NCBI GenBank assembly: GCA_046080125.1
Contig: JBJTTJ010000184.1
Coordinates: forward strand, 1 to 16,010
Direction: 5' to 3'
DNA from: Cuspidothrix sp046080125
Lineage (GTDB): Bacteria > Cyanobacteriota > Cyanobacteriia > Cyanobacteriales > Nostocaceae
Length of the DNA stretch: 16,010 nucleotides
Shown: piece by piece, positions 1 to 6,427 of the stretch
How the letters are laid out: each line of letters starts with the position of its first letter
How positions within the stretch are numbered: the first letter of the stretch is position 1
Notes under the pieces: model-generated
Database searches by the model: none
What the model was told of the DNA's origin: nothing
The model's input: the letters and a program-made list of their open reading frames with translations, nothing else
Translations under genes and position numbers: made by a program

Positions 1-1
1 T

Positions 2-106
2 AATTATGATTTAGCAGCTATTTGTGCTGATTTAAGAAAAAAACAAGCAACAAGTGGCAGAAAAATTATTTCTCTTCCCTTGAAGACAGTGGTAAAATCA
101 CGCTGA
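2..106 (+). CDS. C-terminal end of a small protein (partial, unrecognised)
   Basis: An open frame enters from the left edge and ends at TGA 104-106, giving 34 residues that begin NYDLAAICADL and end in a Lys/Arg-rich tail (LPLKTVVKSR). No start codon is visible, so the gene begins outside the window. The segment is hydrophilic, with no membrane segment and no motif I can assign. A hairpin followed by a T-run lies 9 bases after the stop, which supports this being a real gene end. The short size and the TA genes downstream make a small antitoxin-like or accessory protein plausible, but that rests on context only. Confidence 0.5.
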   Translation, partial: NYDLAAICADLRKKQATSGRKIISLPLKTVVKSR

Positions 107-114
107 TTTTTTAG

Positions 115-147
115 GGTGCGTTAATGAAATGTAATGCACCATTTTTT
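115..147 (+). terminator. Hairpin plus T-run after the first gene
   Basis: GGTGCGTT pairs with AATGCACC (115-122 with 133-140, one G-T wobble) around a 10-base loop, followed by a T-run at 142-147. It lies just after a stop codon and has the form of an intrinsic terminator. Nearly the same arrangement recurs at 1035-1071, so it is also part of a dispersed repeat. Confidence 0.55.
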
Positions 148-160
148 ATTAAAATTTAAC

Positions 161-351
161 TGTCTGATAGCGTAGCGTGGCGCAAGCCATATCAGGATAA
201 CCAGGATTAAAGGATTAACAGGATAATATTTGATATTGATATTCACAGAATATTAAAATTAGCGCAACTTCTGAAAATAAATAATTTTTTGACTTTTGAC
301 TTTTAACTTTTGACTTCCAAAAAGGGTGTCCTGGACATCCTGATTCTGACA
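161..351 (+). repeat. Intergenic repeat with inverted ends, copy 1
   Basis: The left end is TGTCTG, then a 26-bp insert, then CAGGAT; the right end at 337-351 is ATCCTGATTCTGACA. Without the insert the ends are imperfect inverted repeats (TGTCTGAATCAGGAT against TGTCAGAATCAGGAT). The body contains AGGATTAAAGGATTAACAGG, the segment TTCACAGAATATT, and four 7-base units of TTTTGAC/TTTTAAC at 287-314. The same body recurs at 1095-1260 and, more diverged, at 1890-2046. There is no coding capacity, so a non-autonomous dispersed repeat is the best description. Confidence 0.75.
167..192 (+). repeat. 26-bp small dispersed repeat nested in copy 1
   Basis: A 26-base GC-rich block (core GCGTAGCGTGGCGCAAGCC) sits between TGTCTG and CAGGAT, where copy 3 of the larger repeat has only AAT. 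It resembles the small dispersed repeats known from Anabaena/Nostoc genomes. Its reverse complement, with about four mismatches, is found at the equivalent place in copy 2 (1101-1126). Confidence 0.7.
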
Positions 352-375
352 AAATACAATTGTTTAAACTATAAT
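346..375 (+). promoter_or_regulatory. Candidate promoter of the antitoxin/PIN pair
   Basis: CTGACA (346-351) and TATAAT (370-375) are spaced by 18 bases, and the antitoxin ATG at 408 follows 32 bases later. The -35-like hexamer is formed by the right end of the intergenic repeat. This is a consensus match only, with no experimental support. Confidence 0.4.
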
Positions 376-407
376 AAAAAATAACCATCACTCATCATTA
401 AACTACC

Positions 408-629
408 ATGCTAAAAAGTTACGAAGCAATTTATGAAAATGGGCAATTAACATGGTTATCAGAACAACCTCAAATTAATTCTGCTCGTGTGATTATCACT
501 ATCCTACAAGAAAACTTACCAACAAAAAAACGCCGTACTCCTCCTGTGTCTATCGCTGGTAAAGGTAAAACATTAGGTGATATTGTTAGTCCTATAGTCA
601 ATGAAGAAGAGTGGGAATGTCTCAAATAA
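408..629 (+). CDS. Antitoxin of a PIN-toxin (VapBC-like) pair
   Basis: This 73-residue soluble protein begins MLKSYEAIYENGQLTWL and has a basic KKRR stretch near residue 40. The opening pattern (x-EAIYENGxLxxL) resembles the short AF2212/DUF104-like antitoxins found beside PIN toxins in cyanobacteria. The strongest support is position: its 3' end overlaps the PIN-domain gene by 13 bases, typical of antitoxin-toxin translational coupling. By analogy it would bind and neutralise the toxin and repress the operon, but no DNA-binding motif is obvious. No clear Shine-Dalgarno sequence precedes the ATG. The family assignment is moderate; the antitoxin role is inferred mainly from context. Confidence 0.7.
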   Translation: MLKSYEAIYENGQLTWLSEQPQINSARVIITILQENLPTKKRRTPPVSIAGKGKTLGDIVSPIVNEEEWECLK

Positions 630-1018
630 TAGTTCTTGATACTCATATTTGGTTTTGGTTTATTAGTCAACAATTTGATAAATTTCCTAACCATTGGAGA
701 GAAATCATTGAAACATCAGAAGAAGTAGGAGTTTCTGTTATTTCCTGTTATGAAATAGCACTTGCACAACAACGAAGAAGATTAGAATTACCTTGTACCG
801 CTAATCAATGGTTTCAGGAAGCATTAGAACCATCAGGTATTACATTATTTCCTGTAAGTGTAGAAATTTCCTGTTGTGCTGTAAATTTATCTCCTGTTCA
901 TAAAGATCCATTTGATCGTTTAATTATTGCTACTACATTAGAATATCAAGCAAAATTAGCAAGTATTGATGGTTTCTTTTCTCAATATCCTGAACTCAAT
1001 AATTATTTAATGAAATAG
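617..1018 (+). CDS. PIN-domain ribonuclease toxin (VapC family)
   Basis: A 133-residue PIN-domain protein, the usual VapC length. It opens with VLDTHIWFW (acidic D8), has E46 in SCYEIALA, and DPFDRLIIATTL (D97, D100) followed by LASIDGFF (D118). These carboxylates form the metal-binding site of PIN nucleases, which in VapC toxins cut RNA. ATG 617 is preferred because it gives the standard short N-terminus; GTG 611 would add two residues. The gene overlaps the antitoxin end, so the pair is probably one transcript, and a hairpin/T-run at 1035-1071 follows. All key residues are present, so the toxin looks intact. The RNA target cannot be read from sequence. Confidence 0.88.
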   Translation: MSQIIVLDTHIWFWFISQQFDKFPNHWREIIETSEEVGVSVISCYEIALAQQRRRLELPCTANQWFQEALEPSGITLFPVSVEISCCAVNLSPVHKDPFDRLIIATTLEYQAKLASIDGFFSQYPELNNYLMK

Positions 1019-1034
1019 TTGTCTTATTGCGTAG

Positions 1035-1071
1035 GGTGCGTTAATCAAGTTTATTTAATGCACCGTTTTTT
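1035..1071 (+). terminator. Hairpin plus T-run after the PIN toxin gene
   Basis: GGTGCGTTAA (1035-1044) pairs with TTAATGCACC (1055-1064), with one G-T wobble and a 10-base loop, followed by a T-run at 1066-1071. It lies 16 bases after the toxin stop. It repeats the structure at 115-147, so the terminator-like hairpin seems to travel with, or sit next to, the larger intergenic repeat. Confidence 0.55.
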
Positions 1072-1094
1072 ATTATTTTTATAATATATTTTTC

Positions 1095-1260
1095 TGTCAG
1101 ATATGGCTAACGCCACGCTGCGCGAACAGGATAATATTTGATATTGATATTCACAGAATATTAAAACTAGCGCAATTTTGTGAAAATAAATAATTTTTTG
1201 ACTTTTGACTTTTAACTTTTGACTTCCAAAAAGGGTGTCCTGGACATCCTGATTCTGACA
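1095..1260 (+). repeat. Intergenic repeat with inverted ends, copy 2
   Basis: It starts TGTCAG, carries the 26-bp insert in the opposite orientation to copy 1, continues CAGGATAATATTTGATATTG, and ends ATCCTGATTCTGACA (1246-1260). From the CAGGATAATATTTG segment to the right end it is nearly identical to copy 1, including the four 7-base TTTTGAC/TTTTAAC units (1196-1223). It lacks a short AGGATTAAAGGATTAA segment of copy 1, consistent with deletion between internal CAGGAT repeats. Confidence 0.75.
1101..1126 (-). repeat. 26-bp small dispersed repeat nested in copy 2, inverted
   Basis: The block ATATGGCT...GCCACGCT...CGCGAA occupies the same place as the insert in copy 1 but is its reverse complement, with about four mismatches in 25 bases. 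Both inserts are 26 bases long, between TGTC(T/A)G and CAGGAT. Confidence 0.7.
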
Positions 1261-1311
1261 ATTCAATTTTATGCTATTATTTAATAATAATGTAATCTCA
1301 ACAAAAAGATT

Positions 1312-1548
1312 ATGATTTCAATTAATCAAGCACAACAACAACTACAGGATTTAATTGATTCAGTCAATCAATCCCATCAACCTATTATCATTGCTGGAGA
1401 AAATAGCAACGCAGTATTATTATCTGAAAGTGACTGGAAATCTATCCAAGAAACACTATATTTACTTTCTATTCCAGGGATGAGAGAATCAATTAAAGAA
1501 GGATTAGCAACACCTATTGAAGAGTGTGATGGTGAATTAGAGTGGTAA
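1312..1548 (+). CDS. YefM/Phd-type antitoxin
   Basis: A 78-residue acidic protein. The N-terminus MISINQAQQQLQDLIDSV, followed by PIIIAGENSNAVLLSESDW, is the characteristic YefM/Phd fold (a short beta-helix DNA-binding unit). The tail (GMRESIKEGLATPIEECDGE) is the acidic, flexible toxin-binding part. It would neutralise the adjacent YoeB/Txe-like toxin and autorepress the operon. Its stop codon overlaps the toxin GTG start by 7 bases. Length and domain order are normal, so the antitoxin appears intact, in contrast to its partner. Confidence 0.85.
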   Translation: MISINQAQQQLQDLIDSVNQSHQPIIIAGENSNAVLLSESDWKSIQETLYLLSIPGMRESIKEGLATPIEECDGELEW

Positions 1549-1844
1549 ATTGGAAATTAGTTTATACTAAACAAGCTCAGAAAGATGCTAAAAAATTGGC
1601 TGCAAGTAATTTGAAAGAGAAAGCGCAAAGTTTACTTGATATTATTCAGGTTAATCCGTTTCAAAATCCTCCACCTTATGAAAAGTTAGTAGGAGATTTA
1701 GAAGGTGCATATTCACGAAGGATTAATATTCAACATCGTTTAGTATATGAAGTGATTGAAGGCGAAAATACTATAATTGATCATTGTCAGAGATTTATGG
1801 TTAGAAACAGCCGAAAAACATGGTCAAAAATTGCCAGATGTTGA
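1542..1844 (+). CDS. YoeB/Txe-like mRNA interferase toxin with a replaced C-terminus
   Basis: Residues 1-75 fit the Txe/YoeB family: WKLVYTKQAQKDAKKL, then NPFQNPPPYEKLVGDLEGAY, then SRRINIQHRLVYEVI. Family members usually end a few residues later in a short Trp-x-His-Tyr or Arg-Tyr-His-Tyr tail; in E. coli YoeB the C-terminal His and Tyr are catalytic. Here, after YEVIEGENTI, the tail runs IIDHCQRFMVRNSRK and on, unrelated to the family. The ribosome-dependent RNase activity is therefore probably lost. GTG 1542 is chosen because it overlaps the antitoxin end and gives the standard N-terminus. The tail lies over a second reading frame (to 1884) that looks like the end of another protein, suggesting a deletion fusion or frameshift. 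Confidence 0.75.
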   Translation: MVNWKLVYTKQAQKDAKKLAASNLKEKAQSLLDIIQVNPFQNPPPYEKLVGDLEGAYSRRINIQHRLVYEVIEGENTIIDHCQRFMVRNSRKTWSKIARC

Positions 1845-1884
1845 ACGTGCTATTTCTCAAGTTAAAGCACTCAGTAATGTATAA
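1777..1884 (+). pseudogene. Possible 3' remnant of another gene in an alternative frame
   Basis: In a frame different from the toxin, between a stop at 1774-1776 and TAA 1882-1884, the DNA reads LIIVRDLWLETAEKHG and ends ERAISQVKALSNV. This looks more like normal protein than the toxin tail that overlaps it. It has no start codon of its own and I do not recognise the family. It may be the 3' end of a gene joined to the toxin by deletion. Confidence 0.3.
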
Positions 1885-1889
1885 TTAAC

Positions 1890-2046
1890 TGTCTGAATCA
1901 GGATAACCACCGATTAAAGGATTAACAGGATAATATTTGATTTTGATATTCACAGAATATTGAAATTAGCGCAACTTCTGAAAATATAGATGAATATGAA
2001 AAAACATCCTGTACATCCTCAAATCCTGGACATCCTGATTCTGACA
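1890..2046 (+). repeat. Intergenic repeat with inverted ends, copy 3
   Basis: It has clean ends: TGTCTGAATCAGGAT (1890-1904) and ATCCTGATTCTGACA (2032-2046), inverted repeats with one mismatch. It keeps the AGGATTAA and TTCACAGAATATT segments of copy 1, but the TTTTGAC heptamers are replaced by several CATCCTG-type units, and there is no 26-bp insert. It starts 5 bases after the stop at 1884 and ends 62 bases before the DUF29 gene. Confidence 0.75.
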
Positions 2047-2108
2047 AATTCCCATTACATTAATAAAATGATATAATATCAACTACTAACTATAGCAATC
2101 ATCAAACC

Positions 2109-2609
2109 ATGCTAGAATTAATGCCATTGTTAAATAAATTAAATCGGGCTGAAAAATTACAAATTATGACATTAACAGCGAATGAACTGGTATTTCAATC
2201 ACCATACTTAGCAGTGAAAAAAGCCAAGGAATTGCTCAAGGAGGGAAAAATGGCAGAAGTTGAGCAAATTTTAGAGAGTTTAGCAGAGTCAATGGGAAGA
2301 TCCGAAAAAAGAGCGGTTATTAGTCAATTAACTCGATTAATGCTACATATAATTAAATGGAAATGTCAACCTGAAAAACGTAGTGCTAGTTGGGTAATTT
2401 CCATTCGTTCAGCAAGAAGAGAAATTGCTGATAGTCAAGAAGAAATGCCTAGTTTTAATCGAGAATTTTTAGAATCTATTTGGGATAAATGTTTTACATC
2501 TGCTAAACAAGATGCTAGGGATGAAATGGGTAAAAGACCAGAAATTACTGCTTTAACTTGGGAGAATGTATTTGCAGAAAATTATACAATTTGGGATGAT
2601 GAAAACTAG
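2109..2609 (+). CDS. DUF29-family protein with an atypical N-terminus
   Basis: A 166-residue soluble protein. From about residue 62 it matches DUF29: SMGRSEKRAVISQLTRLMLHI, then KWKCQPEKRSASWVISI, then DARDEMG and a closing TWENVFAENYTIWD. DUF29 proteins are common in cyanobacteria and have no established biochemical function. The usual N-terminal part (a Tyr/Asp/Trp-rich segment before the SMGRSE motif) is not seen. Instead the protein starts MLELMPLLNKLNRAEKLQIM, resembling the N-terminus of small cyanobacterial antitoxin-like proteins. It may be a fusion, or a DUF29 gene that acquired a new start. It stands alone, between repeat copy 3 and the next gene. Confidence 0.7.
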   Translation: MLELMPLLNKLNRAEKLQIMTLTANELVFQSPYLAVKKAKELLKEGKMAEVEQILESLAESMGRSEKRAVISQLTRLMLHIIKWKCQPEKRSASWVISIRSARREIADSQEEMPSFNREFLESIWDKCFTSAKQDARDEMGKRPEITALTWENVFAENYTIWDDEN

Positions 2610-2647
2610 ATATAAATTCATCATTTATCTACATTTATTAATTATCA

Positions 2648-2683
2648 GAATCAGGTGGTTATTGAGCGATCGCCTCCTGATTC
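2648..2683. repeat. Short hairpin related to the intergenic repeat ends
   Basis: GAATCAGG (2648-2655) pairs perfectly with CCTGATTC (2676-2683) around a 20-base loop that contains a HIP1 site (2666-2673). The stem sequence is the same as the inner part of the repeat ends upstream, so this may be a collapsed fourth copy. It has no T-run, so a terminator role is weak. Confidence 0.45.
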
Positions 2684-2711
2684 ACACAAAAATTCACAGG
2701 AGTATTAGCAG

Positions 2712-3476
2712 GTGTGGCGACTAATTCCTACTTTAACGGCCTCTGGAGATGTGCAAATGGCTATTGACCGATGGTTATTAGCACAGCATGAGTCGGGAAA
2801 AAATCCGTCAACTTTACGTTTTTATACTTGGTTGCCCTCCGCTATTTCTCTGGGTTATCATCAACGGCAATATCCAGAATTTTGGCAAGATTTAACTTGG
2901 AACGGCGAAAAATTAGATTTAGTGCGTCGTCCCACCGGTGGTAGGGCAGTTTTACATCAAGGTGATTTAACTTACGCTGTGGTGACATCGGGACTGGGGG
3001 GAAATCCCCTAGAGGTATATGTAAAGATTTGTGAGTTTTTGATTCAAGGATGGCGATCGCTCGGTGTAGATTTATATTATGGCCAAGCTGGGCGGGGTTA
3101 TATCCACAATCCTAATTGTTTTGGTACTGCCACAAGTGCAGATTTAGTTTTAGCTGATAGTTTTAAACTAATTGGTAGCGCCCAACTACGCAGAGGTGAA
3201 GCAGTTCTCCAACATGGTTCGATGCGATTAAATCCCCATACAGATTTGTTTGCCAAAGTATTTAATCAGGAGTTTTTTCCTACTGAGAAATTCCCTCCAA
3301 ATATTAACGAAGAAACAATAATTAACGCTTTAATAGAGTCCGCTTGTAATTGTTTTGAGATGGAAATAGAGATGAAACCCTTATCTATAGATGAATGGGA
3401 GGAAATTAAACTCTGGACTTACCCACAAGTCACGAAAGAAATAACCACAAAGGAAGGAAGGACAGCAAGAAAATAG
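2712..3476 (+). CDS. Lipoate-protein ligase A / LipM octanoyltransferase family enzyme
   Basis: A 254-residue cytoplasmic protein of the biotin/lipoate A/B ligase family, which attaches octanoyl or lipoyl groups to lysines of 2-oxoacid dehydrogenase or glycine-cleavage proteins. Motifs: VRRPTGGRAVLHQGDLTYAV (residues 71-90), the LipM-like Cys136 in NPNCFGTATSADLV, and FKLIGSAQLRRGEAVLQHGS (Lys152), the usual lysine-containing segment. Cys136 and the RRPTGGRAVLH form favour a LipM-like octanoyltransferase over an ATP-dependent ligase, but sequence alone does not settle this. The GTG start at 2712 follows a good ribosome-binding site (AGGAG, 2698-2702). The Lys/Thr/Arg-rich tail (TTKEGRTARK) is not part of the fold. 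The gene converges on the barrel gene at 3652, with a hairpin between. Confidence 0.85.
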   Translation: MWRLIPTLTASGDVQMAIDRWLLAQHESGKNPSTLRFYTWLPSAISLGYHQRQYPEFWQDLTWNGEKLDLVRRPTGGRAVLHQGDLTYAVVTSGLGGNPLEVYVKICEFLIQGWRSLGVDLYYGQAGRGYIHNPNCFGTATSADLVLADSFKLIGSAQLRRGEAVLQHGSMRLNPHTDLFAKVFNQEFFPTEKFPPNINEETIINALIESACNCFEMEIEMKPLSIDEWEEIKLWTYPQVTKEITTKEGRTARK

Positions 3477-3590
3477 GGTTTGAGAGATATTTTAGGTAAG
3501 TCCTAAACTCTTACATAAGGAGGTTTAATTTTTATCTTTCGTCTATTACCCATCTCTGGTAATGAAATGTACATAACCACCAAACTCTTG

Positions 3591-3625
3591 GTAGGGGCAA
3601 TTCATGAATTGTCCCTACATCTTTT
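3591..3625. terminator. Symmetric hairpin between convergent genes
   Basis: GTAGGG-G-CAATTC and its near reverse complement GAATTG-T-CCCTAC form a 28-base near-perfect palindrome (3591-3618) with one wobble pair, followed by a TCTTTTT tract. It lies between the ends of two convergent genes and could end transcription from both sides. The same motif is a familiar dispersed palindrome in Nostocales, so it may be a repeat used as a terminator. Confidence 0.55.
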
Positions 3626-3651
3626 TCACCATAAGTCTATGACCTATACCA

Positions 3652-4143
3652 TTAAAATCTTAAACCTACCCCTCCTTGAACTGATACAGCCGTGCCCCCA
3701 GTATTACGGTAAGCATCAAAGGCAATAATAGCATTGCCAAAGATGACAGTATTGCTATTGGGAATTACATAATCTATTCCTGGTTGCAGAGCAAAACTAA
3801 TTTTATTCCCCACGGGAGAAGCTGCATCACCGCCAGTTAAGACTAAACCGGCGCCTAAATAGGCATCAGTTTGCCAATTGAGAGGGAAATCATAGGATAC
3901 AGTTGGGACTACTGCTGTTGCTTTACCAATTAAGGCTTGAGTGCGGAAAGAAATAGGTGTTTCCAGCAACTTGTAACGAGCAGCTATAACCCCACCCAGT
4001 TGAGTACCATTAGTTAATCCCAGGGTAGGACCAATACCAACATAGCTACCATAAGCTACTTGAGCTTGTACAGATTGGGAGTTAATAAATAAATTGATAA
4101 CAGATGCAACAGCGATCGCCCCACAATAGTTAAGATACTTCAT
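3652..4143 (-). CDS. Secreted, outer-membrane barrel-like protein
   Basis: A 163-residue protein with a clear Sec signal peptide (basic MKYLNYCG, hydrophobic AIAVASVINLFI, cleavage likely after SQSVQA). The mature part is Gly- and aromatic-rich with alternating short strands (YGSYVGIGPTLGL, LGGVIAARYKLL, YLGAGLVLTGG, VSVQGGVGLRF). It ends in phenylalanine, the usual C-terminal signal of outer-membrane beta-barrels. At this length it would form a small eight-strand barrel. No ligand or function can be assigned. The start is supported by AGGAG (complement of 4150-4154), 6 bases before the ATG. It shares its strand with the pentapeptide gene upstream, but a 136-base gap suggests its own promoter; TATACT (complement of 4178-4183) is a possible -10. 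Confidence 0.75.
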   Translation of the reverse strand: MKYLNYCGAIAVASVINLFINSQSVQAQVAYGSYVGIGPTLGLTNGTQLGGVIAARYKLLETPISFRTQALIGKATAVVPTVSYDFPLNWQTDAYLGAGLVLTGGDAASPVGNKISFALQPGIDYVIPNSNTVIFGNAIIAFDAYRNTGGTAVSVQGGVGLRF

Positions 4144-4279
4144 AACCTGCTCCTGACACCATTGAGATTTAGTATTTAGTATAACCTGGGCAAGATGGGA
4201 CTAAGGATCTCAATTCTTGCCTAAGGGCGCAGGAGCAGATGTGAGAAATATGTGAGCTACCTCCCACTCTCTGCCTTCC

Positions 4280-6373
4280 TTATGGACAGCGAGAATGTAG
4301 TCCACCTTGAGTACAAATAAAGGCCAATTGTTGCTGATTGAGATTTTTCACTTTGCTAAAATCTACACCTTGAATTGAGGCATTTTGTGAACCAATATCC
4401 GGTGTTTCTACAAATTGATCGGCTGGGTTTTGTTTACCAACAAACATGACTGTACCTTGAAAATCTGCTCCGGCCACATTTGCTCCCCGTAAATCAGCAC
4501 GGCTCAAATCAGCATTCTGCAAGTTAGCATTTTCTAAGTTAACAGAGCGTAAACTAGCACCAGTAAGACGAGTGGCACTTAAATTAGCATTACTGAGATT
4601 AGCATAGTCTAAATAGGCTTCCGATAAGTCTGCACCCTGCCAATCAGTTTTGATTAAATTCCCATAAGCTAATTGTGTGCCAATAGCAGAAACGCGAACT
4701 AAACGGGAAGCATATAAACTTGCTTCTGTTAAATCAGCATCGCTTATATCTGCGTTTGTAAGACTGGCATTTTCTAACACTGCATTCCGTAAATCCGCGC
4801 CTACTAGCTGGGCACTACTAAGGTTAGCATTAAATAAACGAGTATAGGACAAATTGGCTTTATTCAGACTAGCACGGCTCAAATCAGCATGATTCATTAA
4901 GATCCGACTTAAATTAGTGGCGGATAAATTAGCTTGTTTTAAATTGGCGTTAGTTAAATCTGCAACATTATCATCGTAAGTATCCCATCTTCCATCCTCA
5001 CCTACACCACGGAAACGACTACCTCGAAAATCAGCTTGATAGAGATTTGCAGATTTTAAAATTATGCCAGATAAATCAACATTCTTTAATACCAAGTTAA
5101 ATGAGGAGTTATTCCCTACTATTTGAGAACCTAATTGAATGTTGCTCAAGTCCAGATTGTTGATTTTGCCACCATAAATACCAATAATTTTATTAATCAC
5201 TAGCTGGGTGATAATTAGCTGATTTTGTCTAAATTCTCCATGGCGACTTTTACCCATAGATTCTAATTCTTTAGCAAGAAACTGATTCATCCGGCTCAGT
5301 TCAGGAATAGCTTTCAACCCACTATTAGTTAAAGCCTGTTGAATAATATCTAGGGTTTTGGGATCTGTTTCTTTAACCAGTAAATCAACTAATAATTTAA
5401 TGGCTTGTTTATCATCTAGACTGCCTAGGGCTAAAATTGCTCTTTCTCGATCTTGATTACTTGCTCCATTATTAGGATTAAGAGCTTTAATTAATTCGAG
5501 ATACTTTTGACTATTGCTTTGTTCAGTTCTGCGTTGGGTTTCTTGGTTTTGGATGTAGATTTGTGTACCAACTAAAGTTGATAACACTGCAATCATGCTA
5601 GTAATTCCTACTAAAAATAGGCTAAGATTAGGGTGATTTCTACCCTCAGAGGTTTGCACTTTGGAGGTGGTATTTACATCAGTCTCATCAATTGTTGATG
5701 CTTCTGGAAAATTACTAACAGTGGTGGTAATATCTATGGTGTTTGTTCCTGCTAGTTGATCATGGAGAGCGCGGCGGGGTCTTTGGGCTGGCCAACCAAG
5801 TGATTCTGCCAGGATCATGAGTATAGTTAAAGATGTAAACACAGCCAGATTAGGAAACACAAAGCTATAACGCCAAAGGAAATAAGCAACGGTAACGGGT
5901 ATAGTCCAGCGTCCTAAACCTTCTCTGACAAGAATCGCGCCTAAATCTGGGGACTGTCCTTGAGCATTAACTACACGGATACCGAACCAGCGTTTGGGAA
6001 TGGTGCTGCCTGTTTTGGCTAATAAATACATTTGCCAAGCAGAAAGGGTGGTCGGTAAGATTAGTGCTAATGACCACAGGATATTAGTCGGCCAAGCTAC
6101 ATTGCGAATGCCATAGGTGACAGGTAATGCGAGGGGACGGGCGATCGCTTTTTCTGTAACTACTAAAACAGGATTTAAGGGAACTCTCTGGAGTTGGGTG
6201 CGAGAATTAACATCAGCCCCTAAAGCAAAAGGAACTACACCACTAGCAATAAAAATACTTATTTCTACCGTCCACGCTACAAACCGTCTGGTGGCCAAGG
6301 ATGTAACCTTCCCTTTTTTCGGTTGTTGGGGACGACTAGATGGACTACTACTGCCGAGCATTGAATTCGCCAT
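4280..6373 (-). CDS. RDD-domain / pentapeptide-repeat membrane protein
   Basis: A 697-residue protein in several parts. After a Ser/Pro/Lys N-terminus, residues 28-210 form an RDD domain: RRFVAWTVEISIF, then GSTIPKRWFGIRVVN, then RALHDQLAGT, with membrane segments near 33-52, 97-118 and 157-191. A further transmembrane helix is at about 250-272 (LSLFLVGITSMIAVLSTLVG). Residues 305-360 are helical and HEAT-like (RERAILALGSLDDKQAIKLL). From about 405 to 640 come A(D/N)LxxA-type pentapeptide repeats, which fold as a right-handed beta-helix. The tail (QQLAFICTQGGLHSRC) has two Cys. It is probably anchored in the membrane with the helix on one side. RDD domains are often linked to transport, but no substrate is evident. 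It is full length, with no break seen. Confidence 0.85.
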   Translation of the reverse strand: MANSMLGSSSPSSRPQQPKKGKVTSLATRRFVAWTVEISIFIASGVVPFALGADVNSRTQLQRVPLNPVLVVTEKAIARPLALPVTYGIRNVAWPTNILWSLALILPTTLSAWQMYLLAKTGSTIPKRWFGIRVVNAQGQSPDLGAILVREGLGRWTIPVTVAYFLWRYSFVFPNLAVFTSLTILMILAESLGWPAQRPRRALHDQLAGTNTIDITTTVSNFPEASTIDETDVNTTSKVQTSEGRNHPNLSLFLVGITSMIAVLSTLVGTQIYIQNQETQRRTEQSNSQKYLELIKALNPNNGASNQDRERAILALGSLDDKQAIKLLVDLLVKETDPKTLDIIQQALTNSGLKAIPELSRMNQFLAKELESMGKSRHGEFRQNQLIITQLVINKIIGIYGGKINNLDLSNIQLGSQIVGNNSSFNLVLKNVDLSGIILKSANLYQADFRGSRFRGVGEDGRWDTYDDNVADLTNANLKQANLSATNLSRILMNHADLSRASLNKANLSYTRLFNANLSSAQLVGADLRNAVLENASLTNADISDADLTEASLYASRLVRVSAIGTQLAYGNLIKTDWQGADLSEAYLDYANLSNANLSATRLTGASLRSVNLENANLQNADLSRADLRGANVAGADFQGTVMFVGKQNPADQFVETPDIGSQNASIQGVDFSKVKNLNQQQLAFICTQGGLHSRCP

Positions 6374-6427
6374 GGATCATTACCTGTAAATTTATTTTGA
6401 CACCGCTATCAGTGTGATTAAAATAGA

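Noticed and set aside
287..314. TTTTGAC heptamers considered as a CRISPR-like or origin iteron array
   Set aside because: There are only four 7-base units without spacers, repeated identically in copy 2 of the dispersed repeat; they belong to that repeat.
470..694. Minus-strand frame opposite the first antitoxin and PIN start
   Set aside because: It lies across two well-supported overlapping genes and shows no domain or ribosome-binding site.
1051..1266. Minus-strand frame of about 70 codons
   Set aside because: It is made almost wholly of the intergenic repeat copy 2 and its translation is not protein-like.
6117..6389. Plus-strand frame opposite the RDD domain
   Set aside because: It is a shadow of the clearly coding minus-strand RDD region.
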